Shown: positions 14,993 to 23,615 of the stretch, piece after piece
Layout of the letters: every line of letters begins with the position of its first letter
How positions within the stretch are numbered: position 1 is the stretch's first letter
Source of the DNA: Bacillota bacterium
Lineage (GTDB): Bacteria; Bacillota; Clostridia; Christensenellales; SZUA-584
Reading direction: 5' to 3'
Assembly: GCA_023391105.1 (NCBI GenBank)
Contig: JAEWBO010000005.1
Location: 1-64,000 of the forward strand
Length of the DNA: 64,000 nucleotides
Made by a program: the position numbers and the translations under genes
Notes under the pieces: generated by a model
Databases searched by the model: none
Told to the model about the DNA's origin: nothing
The model's input: the letters and a program-made list of their open reading frames with translations, nothing else

Positions 14993-17900
14993 GCGGCAGA
15001 CAGTGGAACGAGCGTCAGCGTATGGCGATCGACGCGCGCGGAAAAAGCGTGGTGGTGTCCGCCGCGGCGGGCAGCGGCAAAACGAGTGTGCTCACAGAGC
15101 GCGTGCTGCGCCTCATCGAAGAAGGCGAAGACATTGAAAACATGCTGATCGTAACGTTTACCAATCTCGCGGCAAGCGAGATGCGTGAGCGCATCTATAA
15201 ACGGCTTCAGGACGCAGGAACAGACTCGCCGCGTCTTGCCGCCCAGGCTGAGAAATGCGCCTTTGCGGATATATCCACACTGCACGCGTTTTGCGGGCGG
15301 CTGATACGCGATAACTTTGAGCATGCGGGCACATCGCCGTCGATCACGATTGCGAGCGAGGCGGAGACCGCGCGATTAAAGCAGGAGTCGCTTGAGCAGG
15401 CGATTGAACAGGCGGCGGCGGATGCCGCCAAGCGTCCCATCTTGGAGAAGTACTCCAGCCGGGGCGACGTGGATCAGGTCATGCATATCGTGACGGCCAT
15501 CTATAATCGCGCAGTGAGCCTTAAGGATCCGCAGCAATGGCTCAGCGACGCATACGCGCATTTCGACGGCGGTGAGTTTGTGGATACACTGTTCGGGGAA
15601 TATGTGGGCATGGTAAGAGCAGCGGCAGCGGATGCGTCCGTGTTTCTTTCACAGCGCAGCGAAATCTGGCGCGAGAAGGGCTTTTATGAGCAGGCCGACG
15701 AGAGCGAGAACGACCGTATCGAATTTCTGCGTGCGGTGCAAACCATAACCAAGGACAGCGTGGTGCTGCCCGAAGCAGCAACAATCAGTGTGAAAGTTAA
15801 GGGTGCGCCCAACCGCGAAAGCGCCACAATGACGGGCCGCGCCAACAAATGCTTTGACGACCTGCGCGGCTGCGCAGGCGGCTTTGCCGTGAGAATCACG
15901 CAGGAGCTGTATTCAGAGGCCAAGGATGGACGGTTCTTTATCGATTTGACACGGCTTTTCATGTCCCGGTATGCGCGGGCCAAACGCGCGAAGAACCTCA
16001 TCGATCACGACGACACGATGCACTTTGCACTAAAAGCGCTCGGCTCAGACGAGGTCGCCGCAAGATACAGAAACAAATACGCGCATGTGTTTGTGGACGA
16101 ATATCAGGACATCAATGAAGCGCAGCACACCATCATTACGAAGATACAGCGACACAACAACGATTTCCTCGTGGGCGATGTGAAGCAGTGCATCTATACC
16201 TTCCGCGAGTCTAACCCCGATCTACTGATACGGCGCTGCCGCGAATTGGAAGCGGACGGGCTTATTGAAATGAACACCAACTACCGCAGCATGCCGGGCG
16301 TCATCCGTTTTATCAACGGCGTGATGCGCCACATGATGACGGAGGACATCGGGGGCGTTGATTACACGGGCGGACAGTGCTTGCAGCCCGGTGCGCAAGG
16401 TGAGGGCAAGGCAGAGATCATACTCGCGCATCGCGAGGATGAGGAAAACGTGGAAGCCGAAGCGCGCGAGATCGGCGCACAGATCAGAAGGCTGCTGAAT
16501 CAGGGCTTTGCGTACGGCGACATCGCAATACTGCGGCCCGAGATCACGCAGTCGGGTCGGCGCATCGCCAAGGCGCTCGTCGATATGAACATACCCATTT
16601 GCGGCGGCGCAGGCCCGGCAGAAGCGGGGCTTGGCGAGCTGGCCGTGTTTATTAACGCGCTCAAGCTGATACACAGCGAGACGGACGATATCGCAATGCT
16701 GAGCGTCATGCGGTATCCGCATTTCGGGTTTACCGAACCGGAGCTTGCGCAGATACGCCTCGGGCTGCGGGACGTGGGCTTTTGTGCCGCCGTGCGTGCG
16801 TTTACAAAAGATTCGGCGCTTGGGAGAAAGGTACAAGCCTTTCGCGAGACATTTATGCAATACCGCCGTTTGGCAGCCTGTATGAAGCTGCCGGATTTTC
16901 TGATGCGCCTGCGGCTGGATATGCGACTGCGCGAGCATGCGCTTACGTCTCCGGGTGGCGCAGCAAGCGAAGCTGCAGTCAGCGCGTTCATCAGTGACGT
17001 GGCGGCGATGGGGGCACAATCGCTGGCCGATGTGCTGACCGTGGCCGAGAGGCTAGGGCGCGCCAAGGAGACGCAGGTTAACCCAGCGGAAGCCGAAGGC
17101 GTGTACCTGACGACGATACACAAATCAAAAGGGCTGGAGTTCCGTGCTGTGATACTTTCGGGGCTGCACAAAAAGATTGACCAGCGCGATACGCATGGCA
17201 GCGTGCTGGTGGGGCGTGGCCTAGGGCTGGCGCTGGATGTTTTGGACGAAGCGGCACATATACGAAAACCGACGCTGCACCGGCTGGCCGTGGCCCGCGG
17301 GTTGCGTCGAGAAAAGATATCAGAAACAGTACGACTGTTGTACGTGGGCATGACGCGCGCGATCGAGCGGCTCGTGATACTCGGTGCCGGCTGCGAAATT
17401 AAGGACAAATGGCTTGAACAAAAGGCGGCAGGCTGGCAGCATGGCGCAAGCACGCATTTTGATTTGCTGATGCCCGCCGTGTCGATGATGTGCGCGGATA
17501 ACGGCGAGAATTTAGAGGATATCGTGCGCATTGAGCGCGACGATTCTGAGGAAAAGCAAACGCATAGCAAGACTGAGCGGCTGGCCGCCTTCTGGGAGCA
17601 GGCCAAGGCGAAGACGCCCGAAGCGCTGTTTGACGAATACAGGCATAAAAGCGACCTTGGCGTACCGTCCAAGGTCAGCGTATCGGCGCTTAAAAGGATG
17701 CAGGAAAAAGAGATATTCCGTCCGGTGTTTGCGCCGTCTGCGGATGACGGCATTGATGCCGCGCAGCGCGGCACGCTGATGCACCGCATCATGGAGCATA
17801 TTGGGTTTGAGCCAAAGGATGAAGCGGCAGTCAAAGCAAGCATCGCACAGATGGCTCAAGCGTGTATCATCGCCCCCGAGCTGGTATCTGAGGCGGACGC

Positions 17901-18261
17901 AGGGGCGGTATCGCGCTTTCTGAAAAGCGATATTGCTGAAAGAGCTCGCCGGGCTCATTTGTTGCGTGCCGAGCAGCCATTTTGCCTTCGGATGAGCGCA
18001 AAGGATGCGGGTTTAAGCGAGACGTCCGATGAAAGCGTTGTCGTTCAGGGTGTCATCGATCTTTGCTTTGTGGAGAATGACAAGTGGATTATCGTGGACT
18101 ATAAAACAGACCGCGTGAGCAAAGGGGAGGCACAGCTGGCCGCAGATAAGTACGCCGTGCAGCTGGAGCTTTACGCCAAGGCGCTATCGCGCATCACGCA
18201 TAAGGAAGTGGCAGAAATGCATATCTTCTTCTTAAAGATCGGGGAAGCGATAAAGCTTTAA
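14989..18261 (+). CDS. addA: AddA subunit of the AddAB helicase-nuclease
   Basis: This 1090-residue UvrD-like superfamily 1 helicase with a C-terminal nuclease works with AddB in break repair. Walker A is AAAGSGKT at residues 25-32 and Walker B is DEYQD at about 370-374. The motif TTIHKSKGLEFRAV and the late LLYVGMTRAIERL are helicase motifs V and VI. The nuclease motif is IIVDYKTD near 1037-1040. It is somewhat shorter than B. subtilis AddA (about 1230) but all motifs are present. The ATG lies inside the addB stop (ATGA), a sign of coupled 1:1 synthesis. Confidence 0.98.
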   Translation: MSGRQWNERQRMAIDARGKSVVVSAAAGSGKTSVLTERVLRLIEEGEDIENMLIVTFTNLAASEMRERIYKRLQDAGTDSPRLAAQAEKCAFADISTLHAFCGRLIRDNFEHAGTSPSITIASEAETARLKQESLEQAIEQAAADAAKRPILEKYSSRGDVDQVMHIVTAIYNRAVSLKDPQQWLSDAYAHFDGGEFVDTLFGEYVGMVRAAAADASVFLSQRSEIWREKGFYEQADESENDRIEFLRAVQTITKDSVVLPEAATISVKVKGAPNRESATMTGRANKCFDDLRGCAGGFAVRITQELYSEAKDGRFFIDLTRLFMSRYARAKRAKNLIDHDDTMHFALKALGSDEVAARYRNKYAHVFVDEYQDINEAQHTIITKIQRHNNDFLVGDVKQCIYTFRESNPDLLIRRCRELEADGLIEMNTNYRSMPGVIRFINGVMRHMMTEDIGGVDYTGGQCLQPGAQGEGKAEIILAHREDEENVEAEAREIGAQIRRLLNQGFAYGDIAILRPEITQSGRRIAKALVDMNIPICGGAGPAEAGLGELAVFINALKLIHSETDDIAMLSVMRYPHFGFTEPELAQIRLGLRDVGFCAAVRAFTKDSALGRKVQAFRETFMQYRRLAACMKLPDFLMRLRLDMRLREHALTSPGGAASEAAVSAFISDVAAMGAQSLADVLTVAERLGRAKETQVNPAEAEGVYLTTIHKSKGLEFRAVILSGLHKKIDQRDTHGSVLVGRGLGLALDVLDEAAHIRKPTLHRLAVARGLRREKISETVRLLYVGMTRAIERLVILGAGCEIKDKWLEQKAAGWQHGASTHFDLLMPAVSMMCADNGENLEDIVRIERDDSEEKQTHSKTERLAAFWEQAKAKTPEALFDEYRHKSDLGVPSKVSVSALKRMQEKEIFRPVFAPSADDGIDAAQRGTLMHRIMEHIGFEPKDEAAVKASIAQMAQACIIAPELVSEADAGAVSRFLKSDIAERARRAHLLRAEQPFCLRMSAKDAGLSETSDESVVVQGVIDLCFVENDKWIIVDYKTDRVSKGEAQLAADKYAVQLELYAKALSRITHKEVAEMHIFFLKIGEAIKL

Positions 18262-18286
18262 CTATCATATGGCGGTGTGATATAAT
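18258..18286 (+). promoter_or_regulatory. Sigma-A promoter of the YbjQ-family gene
   Basis: TTAACT (18258-18263), which overlaps the addA stop codon, and a perfect TATAAT (18281-18286) are 17 bases apart. The gene start is 43 bases downstream. Confidence 0.7.
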
Positions 18287-18329
18287 AAATGCATTATTGT
18301 ATAGAGAATAAATATGCGGAGGGTTTCTT

Positions 18330-18638
18330 ATGATCATCATGACAATCGAAAACGTCGGCAAACCGTATGAGGTATTGGGGCTTGTGAGAGGCTCGATGAT
18401 ACAGAGCAAGCATATCGGCAAGGATATGATGGCGGGTTTTAAGAATATCGTGGGCGGTGAGCTCAAGGGCTATACAGAAATGATGGAAGAGTCGCGTGAG
18501 CTGGCCGTGAAGCGCATGACGGATCAGGCAAAGATGCTGGGTGCCGATGCCATTATCGGTATGCGTTTTACATCAAGCTCCGTGATGCAGGGCGCGGCTG
18601 AAGTGACGGCATACGGCACGGCTGTCAAGTTCAAATAA
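18330..18638 (+). CDS. YbjQ/UPF0145 family protein
   Basis: This 102-residue protein matches the YbjQ family (PF01906, once called heavy-metal-binding): IENVGKPYEVLGLVRGS at the start, DMMAGFKNIVGGELKGYTEM in the middle and MLGADAIIGMRF before a final AYGTAVKF strand. Family members form ring-like oligomers; the function is not established. GCGGAGGG lies 8 bases before the ATG. It has its own promoter and a terminator, so it is a single-gene unit. Confidence 0.93.
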   Translation: MIIMTIENVGKPYEVLGLVRGSMIQSKHIGKDMMAGFKNIVGGELKGYTEMMEESRELAVKRMTDQAKMLGADAIIGMRFTSSSVMQGAAEVTAYGTAVKFK

Positions 18639-18670
18639 ACCCGAAAAGTTTCATTTGTCGGAAGAATAAA

Positions 18671-18710
18671 AAACACGCTTGGGTCATGCTACTAAGCGTG
18701 TTTGTTTTTT
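18671..18710. terminator. Bidirectional terminator between the YbjQ gene and the che operon
   Basis: AAACACGCTT (18671-18680) pairs perfectly with AAGCGTGTTT (18694-18703). A T-rich run follows on the plus strand (18701-18710) and an A-run precedes it at about 18668-18673, giving a T-run on the minus strand. It serves both convergent transcripts. Confidence 0.9.
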
Positions 18711-18717
18711 ATACCTT

Positions 18718-19794
18718 TTAACTGATATTGACGATTTCCTTGATCGTGATGTTGAGAGCATCGCGGTCGTGCGCGAGATCAACATAGGTTTCTGTCGGCT
18801 TGTTGTCCACGACGAGCTTAACCATCGGGCGCATGCTCGCGAATTCGTAATTCTTTGTGACGATGGCGGTTTCACCTGTGCTTAGCCGGATGCAGGTGCC
18901 CACCGGATACGGCGCCACCTTTCTTGTGAGCGCGTTGACAATGCTGGGGTCAAACATAGAATTGTATCCGCCCATGATGTATTCAATGGCATCTGAAGGC
19001 AGCATGGCTTTCCGGTACGGCCTGTCAGCGGTCAGCGCGTCAAATACGTCCACAACACCCACAATGCGCCCAAACAGATGAATGGATTCTCCGGAGAGCC
19101 CCTGCGGATACCCCTTGCCGTTAAACTGTTCATGATGCTGCAAGGCGGTGGTGCGGGCACTGTCGGGGATATCGAGATAATCGCTGAGGTAGATATATCC
19201 GCGTTCGCTGTGCTTCTTGATCTCTTCAAATTCTTCGGGTGTGAGCCGCGAGGGTTTGTTGAGTATATCTTTGTCAACGAACATCTTTCCGGTATCGTGC
19301 AGCAAAGCGCCAAGAGCAAGCTGATTAAGCATCTTTTTATTAAGGCCAAGGGTGATGCCGATCACCACAGAAAGAATTGAGACATTGAGGCTGTGGCTGT
19401 AGGTGTAGTCGTCGTAGGTTCTAAGGTCAATCATATTGACCATAACCTGGCTGCTGTGCAGAATCTCGTCGATCGTGCATTGCAGAAGCTTGTTGATCGT
19501 CTGCATACGCAGCCGGAAAGAAGACGGACGGCTCAACCGTGTGGTATCGAGCAGAGCCTGAAGCTCGTTCTTCATCGTCATTTTCAATTCAGCACTGACG
19601 AGATCGTTCACATACAAGCCTTCGGATAATTCATCGTCGATATATAGCCCCTGATAACCCAGCATCGCGACTTTCCTGATAAGAGAATCGGTTAAAACAC
19701 GTCCTTTGCGAAGAAGGACGCGGTTTCTTGATAAAACCAAATCTGATGCCAGCTTTTGTCCGGAAAGCAGATGGTTAATAGGAACATATCTCAT
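18718..19794 (-). CDS. HD-GYP domain c-di-GMP phosphodiesterase
   Basis: This 358-residue protein has a C-terminal HD-GYP domain. It contains HD at 166-167, the following GK and DILNKP segment, HHE at 220-222, GKGYP with GYP at 228-230, and VDVFDALTADRPYR, all intact. It is therefore expected to hydrolyse c-di-GMP. The N-terminal 110 residues (PINHLLSGQKLASDLV, then GRVLTDSLIRKV) are the small domain often seen in front of stand-alone HD-GYP proteins. It starts 6 bases after the cheA stop codon and is the last gene of the chemotaxis operon, which links second-messenger breakdown to chemotaxis expression. Confidence 0.95.
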   Translation of the reverse strand: MRYVPINHLLSGQKLASDLVLSRNRVLLRKGRVLTDSLIRKVAMLGYQGLYIDDELSEGLYVNDLVSAELKMTMKNELQALLDTTRLSRPSSFRLRMQTINKLLQCTIDEILHSSQVMVNMIDLRTYDDYTYSHSLNVSILSVVIGITLGLNKKMLNQLALGALLHDTGKMFVDKDILNKPSRLTPEEFEEIKKHSERGYIYLSDYLDIPDSARTTALQHHEQFNGKGYPQGLSGESIHLFGRIVGVVDVFDALTADRPYRKAMLPSDAIEYIMGGYNSMFDPSIVNALTRKVAPYPVGTCIRLSTGETAIVTKNYEFASMRPMVKLVVDNKPTETYVDLAHDRDALNITIKEIVNIS

Positions 19795-19800
19795 GGCTTT

Positions 19801-21807
19801 CTAACTCATCAGTCCATTAATATCAAGTATGAGACTGACACTCCCATCTCCTAAAATCGTACAGCCTGCTATGCTCTTAGAAGAACCGAGTATTTTGGAA
19901 ATATAGACAGGCAGAGGTTTCACGACTGTTTGCTGCTCACCGATAAGCGCATCGACAAACAGGCAGTATGTCAGCGTTTGTGTTTCCAATATGATAAGAA
20001 TACCGTCTTCGAACGATGTCACATCCGTATCAATGTTGAACACCTTATGCAGCCTGAGTATGGGGTAGCAGTTGCCGCGCATGGTGATCATTTCGTTGCC
20101 ATCGGGGTCTTTGGTGATATCGCGCATCTTTGGCTTAAAGGATTCTTTAATGGACAGCAAAGGCACGATGAATACATTTCCGCCGACGCTAATTTGCATG
20201 CCTTCGACAATGGCCAGTGTAAGCGGTATACGGATCTGCACGCTCATTCCGTGACCCGGCTTGCTGTCAACCATAAGCGCGCCGCCCAGCTTTTCGATAT
20301 TTTTCATGGCCACGTCCATACCGACACCACGGCCAGAAAATTCGGTGACCTGCTCTTTGGTAGAAAAACCGGGTGCAAAGATGAGAGAGTAGGCTTCCTT
20401 GTCGGTCACCTCGGCAGGGCTCTTTTTGATCAGGCCTTTTTTAATACCCTTGTCGATCAGCGCTTCTTTGTTGAGGCCGCGTCCGTCATCGGATATGCTG
20501 ATCAGCACATCGCTGCCTGAGTTATGTGCCTCAAGCGTGATTCTGCCTTTTGGATCTTTGCCCTGCGCAATGCGTTCATCGGCTGTTTCAAGACCGTGAT
20601 CCATCGCGTTGCGAATGATATGCATGAGCGGATCGGACAGATTGTCGATCACGTTTTTATCAAGCTCTGTATCTTCGCCGATGATGATGAGCTGCGCCTG
20701 TTTACCGATTCGGTTAGACATATCTCTCACAATACGTTCCATCTTGTGGAATGTGGCAGACACGGGAATCATGCGGATTGACATAACGATGTCCTGCAGC
20801 TCGTCTGTGAGCTTGCGCAGCTGACGCGAGGCCTTATCGAAGCTGTCAAGCCCGAGCTTTAAGACTTCGGGATTCTTGGTCACGGTGGATTCGGTGATCA
20901 CGATCTCACCGACGATATCCATAAGCGCATCAAGCTTGCTAAGGTTCACGCTCATATAGCTTTGTTTTAAGTTGTGTGACACCTCGGAATTGATGGCTGA
21001 AAGGTCGGACTTTTCTTTTGCAGGATTCTTTTCTTCCTTCTTTGAGATCTTAATTTCGTCTTGTGTCTCAAAAAGCTCCTCAAAATGGCAATCTTTTAAG
21101 AAGAAGGCTTCTCTGATTTTGCTTGTAATCACATTCACCGGTTGGTCTGACACCAGTATCAAATCAAAGCCGTTGGCGGTAATTTCATCATCGCTATGGT
21201 CGCCAAGCAGGTCGCTTGGTATCGTTTCAATACTGGAGCAAAGCTTCTCGAGGGACTTTACTATGCCCAGCGCACGTATGTTTTCCATCTTGCTGTCTTT
21301 TTGGAATGTGATGTGCGCCTTATAGCGGTGATTGCCGGGCGCACCAGAAGCCGACGGTGACGCCGCAGCGGCCGGCGGGGTATCCTCTGCTTCGGGCTCC
21401 GTTTTTACGGAGGTGAGAATTTTGTAGAATGCACGCACATCTTCGGTGATCTTTGACAAGTCTCCATCGGGAAGGCCGCTGTTTTGTATTTTTTCAAACT
21501 CGGCTTTTATTGCATCCACAGAGGTAAATACAAGATCACTGATTTTGCGGTAATCTTTTTTCCGAGCCTTGTGCTCACGCAGAAAGCCAAAAAGATCCTC
21601 AAGAGCATGGGAGAGGCCGGTGATGTTATCAAAGTTCATCATCGCTGATGCGCCTTTTATGGTATGAAGTATACGAAAGATATCTGCAATCTGTTCCGAC
21701 GTGAACGTGTTGCTTTTTTCACAGACCAAAAGCAAAGACTCAAGGTTGTCAAGCAGCTGACCATTTTCATACAGATATATATCAAGTATTGAATCGTTTG
21801 CTGACAT
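19801..21807 (-). CDS. cheA: Chemotaxis histidine kinase CheA
   Basis: This 668-residue kinase passes phosphate from ATP to CheY and CheB. The P1 HPt domain has the phospho-acceptor His 48 in LHTIKGASAMM. A Pro/Ala-rich linker and P2-like region (about 140-270) follow, then the P3 dimer helix pair. P4 ATPase motifs are HIIRNAMDHGLE (N box), SDDGRGLN (G1) and GRGVGMDV (G2), and a P5 CheW-like domain ends the chain. The order is canonical. It sits downstream of cheY in the cheC-cheD-cheY-cheA operon; CheW is encoded 8 kb away in the flagellar operon. Confidence 0.98.
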   Translation of the reverse strand: MSANDSILDIYLYENGQLLDNLESLLLVCEKSNTFTSEQIADIFRILHTIKGASAMMNFDNITGLSHALEDLFGFLREHKARKKDYRKISDLVFTSVDAIKAEFEKIQNSGLPDGDLSKITEDVRAFYKILTSVKTEPEAEDTPPAAAASPSASGAPGNHRYKAHITFQKDSKMENIRALGIVKSLEKLCSSIETIPSDLLGDHSDDEITANGFDLILVSDQPVNVITSKIREAFFLKDCHFEELFETQDEIKISKKEEKNPAKEKSDLSAINSEVSHNLKQSYMSVNLSKLDALMDIVGEIVITESTVTKNPEVLKLGLDSFDKASRQLRKLTDELQDIVMSIRMIPVSATFHKMERIVRDMSNRIGKQAQLIIIGEDTELDKNVIDNLSDPLMHIIRNAMDHGLETADERIAQGKDPKGRITLEAHNSGSDVLISISDDGRGLNKEALIDKGIKKGLIKKSPAEVTDKEAYSLIFAPGFSTKEQVTEFSGRGVGMDVAMKNIEKLGGALMVDSKPGHGMSVQIRIPLTLAIVEGMQISVGGNVFIVPLLSIKESFKPKMRDITKDPDGNEMITMRGNCYPILRLHKVFNIDTDVTSFEDGILIILETQTLTYCLFVDALIGEQQTVVKPLPVYISKILGSSKSIAGCTILGDGSVSLILDINGLMS

Positions 21808-21858
21808 ATTAATTTCCCCCTCTTTTCAGTATAAACCCATAAATCAGAAAGCAATTAA

Positions 21859-22215
21859 TTACGGCAGATTATTGAGTGCCGCAGTAATGACATCTTCCTT
21901 GAACGGTTTGACGATGAAGCCTTTTGCGCCTGAAAGGACCGCTTCTCTGACCATGCTTTCCTGCCCCATGGCGCTGATCATGACGATATTGGCGCCCGGA
22001 TCCATTTCGAGAATTTTCTTTAAGCTGGTAAGGCCGTCCATCTCCGGCATGGTGATATCCATTGTGACGACATCGGGTCCCAGTTCCTGATATTTTTGCA
22101 GGGCGATTTTGCCGTTTTCGGCTTCGCCGATAACCTCGTAGCCGTTCTTCGTAAGCATGTTCTTAATGGAGACCCTCATAAAGGCGGCGTCGTCGACGAT
22201 CAGTACCTTTTTCAT
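21859..22215 (-). CDS. cheY: Chemotaxis response regulator CheY
   Basis: This 118-residue single receiver domain has the acidic pair DD at 8-9, the phospho-acceptor Asp 53 in VTMDITMPEMDG, the switch Ser in MISAMG and the Lys of FIVKPF. There is no output domain, so it acts by binding the switch (FliM and FliY). Its phosphatases CheC and FliY are both in this window. A GGAGG-like site lies 12 bases before the ATG. Confidence 0.97.
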   Translation of the reverse strand: MKKVLIVDDAAFMRVSIKNMLTKNGYEVIGEAENGKIALQKYQELGPDVVTMDITMPEMDGLTSLKKILEMDPGANIVMISAMGQESMVREAVLSGAKGFIVKPFKEDVITAALNNLP

Positions 22216-22276
22216 GTTCTTTTTGTAACCTCCTGTTTAGCGGTTTAAGTTTTTTGGGCTTAGCCGTCAAGCGGCG

Positions 22277-22762
22277 CTAAATAATACGTAAAGCTTTGGG
22301 AGACACGGTGCGTATGGAAAGCTGGCAGCTTTCAGTGGAAAATTCGATGGACCGCCCGCTGCTGCCACCGGTATCTTCGCCGTCAAGAAGGATGCGGTTT
22401 TCCTCCAGCACTTTGCGACACATGGCTATATTCCTCTGACCGACATTCATGATATCGGTCGCTCCCGAGGTTTTAAACATATGCGCCCCGCCTGCCATTT
22501 TGGAACGGAGCCTTAAGCGTGATGCCCCGGCCTTCATTAACAGATCAATCATATCAACGATGGCTGTATCTGCAAATTTGAACCTGTTTGTGACTGTAGA
22601 GTGGGCCGTCGCGGTGGGGAGCATGATGTGTACCATGCCGCCTATTTTGGCGATGGGATCGTATAGAACCAGCCCTATACACGAGCCAAGCCCCAGCGTC
22701 ACAAGCTTGTCCGGTGCACTTGCGATCTTCTGCTCCGCAACCCCGATAGTGAATATCCTCAT
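22277..22762 (-). CDS. cheD: Chemoreceptor glutamine deamidase CheD
   Basis: This 161-residue enzyme deamidates receptor glutamines and, in the B. subtilis scheme, also binds CheC and raises its phosphatase activity. The catalytic Cys 28 in LGLGSCIGL and His 45 in GGMVHIMLP are present, as is the MAGGAHMF segment. The ATG overlaps the cheC stop by 4 bases, which fits the known CheC-CheD complex. Confidence 0.97.
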   Translation of the reverse strand: MRIFTIGVAEQKIASAPDKLVTLGLGSCIGLVLYDPIAKIGGMVHIMLPTATAHSTVTNRFKFADTAIVDMIDLLMKAGASRLRLRSKMAGGAHMFKTSGATDIMNVGQRNIAMCRKVLEENRILLDGEDTGGSSGRSIEFSTESCQLSIRTVSPKALRII

Positions 22763-23382
22763 GCCAGCCCCATTTGCGACATTAACCGGTTGTAGGAATC
22801 CACATTGGGTATCAGAAAGAAATGACCGAATATGCTGTGTTCGCTTTCCACAAATTCTGTTTCCATGAAAAGCACGTTGTCACCATATTCACCATAGGCC
22901 GATACAAGAAGATTCAATACGGCGCCCGACATATCAAGCACGAGCTCCGGTACGGATGCATCAATTCTAAGCCCGGTCAGAGACGATATAGCAGAGAGGT
23001 ATGAGCCGATAAGAATATTGGACAGCTCCTTAAGCGCGCTAATCTGAAGCTCGTTGAAGTCGCCGCTCTCATCAATCTCACAACCCATCTGGGTGATAAT
23101 CGTCTTGGTCAGCTCAAACGCGTCGTCGCGTTTGAGCACGAGCAGAATATAACCATCTAAATCGTCTGAAATGCCCACCAACAGACCGGCAACCACGGTT
23201 TCCGGGCCGTCGAGAATATCGCTGATTTGTTCATATGGACAAAATTGGGCACGGGGGACGCTGATGTTGACTTCGTGACCGAGCATGGACGCCAGTGCTG
23301 TGGCTGCATGACCCGCGCCGATGTTTTCCAGCTCTTTCAAAAAATCAAGCTGGTCGCTTGGTACCCCTCCCTGATTAAACAT
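22759..23382 (-). CDS. cheC: CheY-P phosphatase CheC
   Basis: This 207-residue protein has both active-site helices of the CheC/CheX/FliY family, D-x3-E-x2-N: DFLKELEN at residues 13-20, and SALKELSN in the second half. It should dephosphorylate CheY-P and be tuned by CheD. It is the first gene of the leftward operon; GGAG lies 7 bases before the ATG. It is divergent from the FliK-like gene across a 233-base region. Confidence 0.97.
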   Translation of the reverse strand: MFNQGGVPSDQLDFLKELENIGAGHAATALASMLGHEVNISVPRAQFCPYEQISDILDGPETVVAGLLVGISDDLDGYILLVLKRDDAFELTKTIITQMGCEIDESGDFNELQISALKELSNILIGSYLSAISSLTGLRIDASVPELVLDMSGAVLNLLVSAYGEYGDNVLFMETEFVESEHSIFGHFFLIPNVDSYNRLMSQMGLA

Positions 23383-23427
23383 AGCTGCTCCATTCGCGTC
23401 ATATTTTCGGAATAAAATAACAATAAC

Positions 23428-23444
23428 ATAACGCCTTGCGTTAT
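23428..23444. promoter_or_regulatory. Perfect palindrome between the divergent che and flagellar operons
   Basis: ATAACGC-CTT-GCGTTAT is a perfect 7-base inverted repeat with a 3-base centre. It lies 46 bases before cheC on the minus strand and 39 bases ahead of the sigma-28-like box on the plus strand. Size and place fit an operator, but no cognate regulator can be named. Confidence 0.35.
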
Positions 23445-23482
23445 TTACCTATTTTATATATCGAATTAAACAATAAACCTAT

Positions 23483-23507
23483 TAAGCTTTTTAAAAAAAA
23501 CCGATAT
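23483..23507 (+). promoter_or_regulatory. Possible sigma-28 promoter of the FliK-like gene
   Basis: CCGATAT (23501-23507) is a perfect B. subtilis-type sigma-D -10, and TAAG (23483-23486) is a one-mismatch -35 with a 14-base spacer. It lies about 110 bases before the FliK-like start, at the head of the large plus-strand flagellar operon. Confidence 0.45.
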
Positions 23508-23615
23508 ATAATTATAGAAAAGCCATACATACACATAGACGCATTACACATATAACCCAATATAAACGGACAGAAACGTAAAATAAGCGAAAATTTTTGA
23601 AAAAGGCGAGAGAAA

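Noticed and set aside
16500..17843. 447-codon open frame on the minus strand
   Set aside because: It lies fully inside addA, which has every helicase motif; the antisense product is Ser-rich and looks like no protein. GC-rich codons give long antisense frames.
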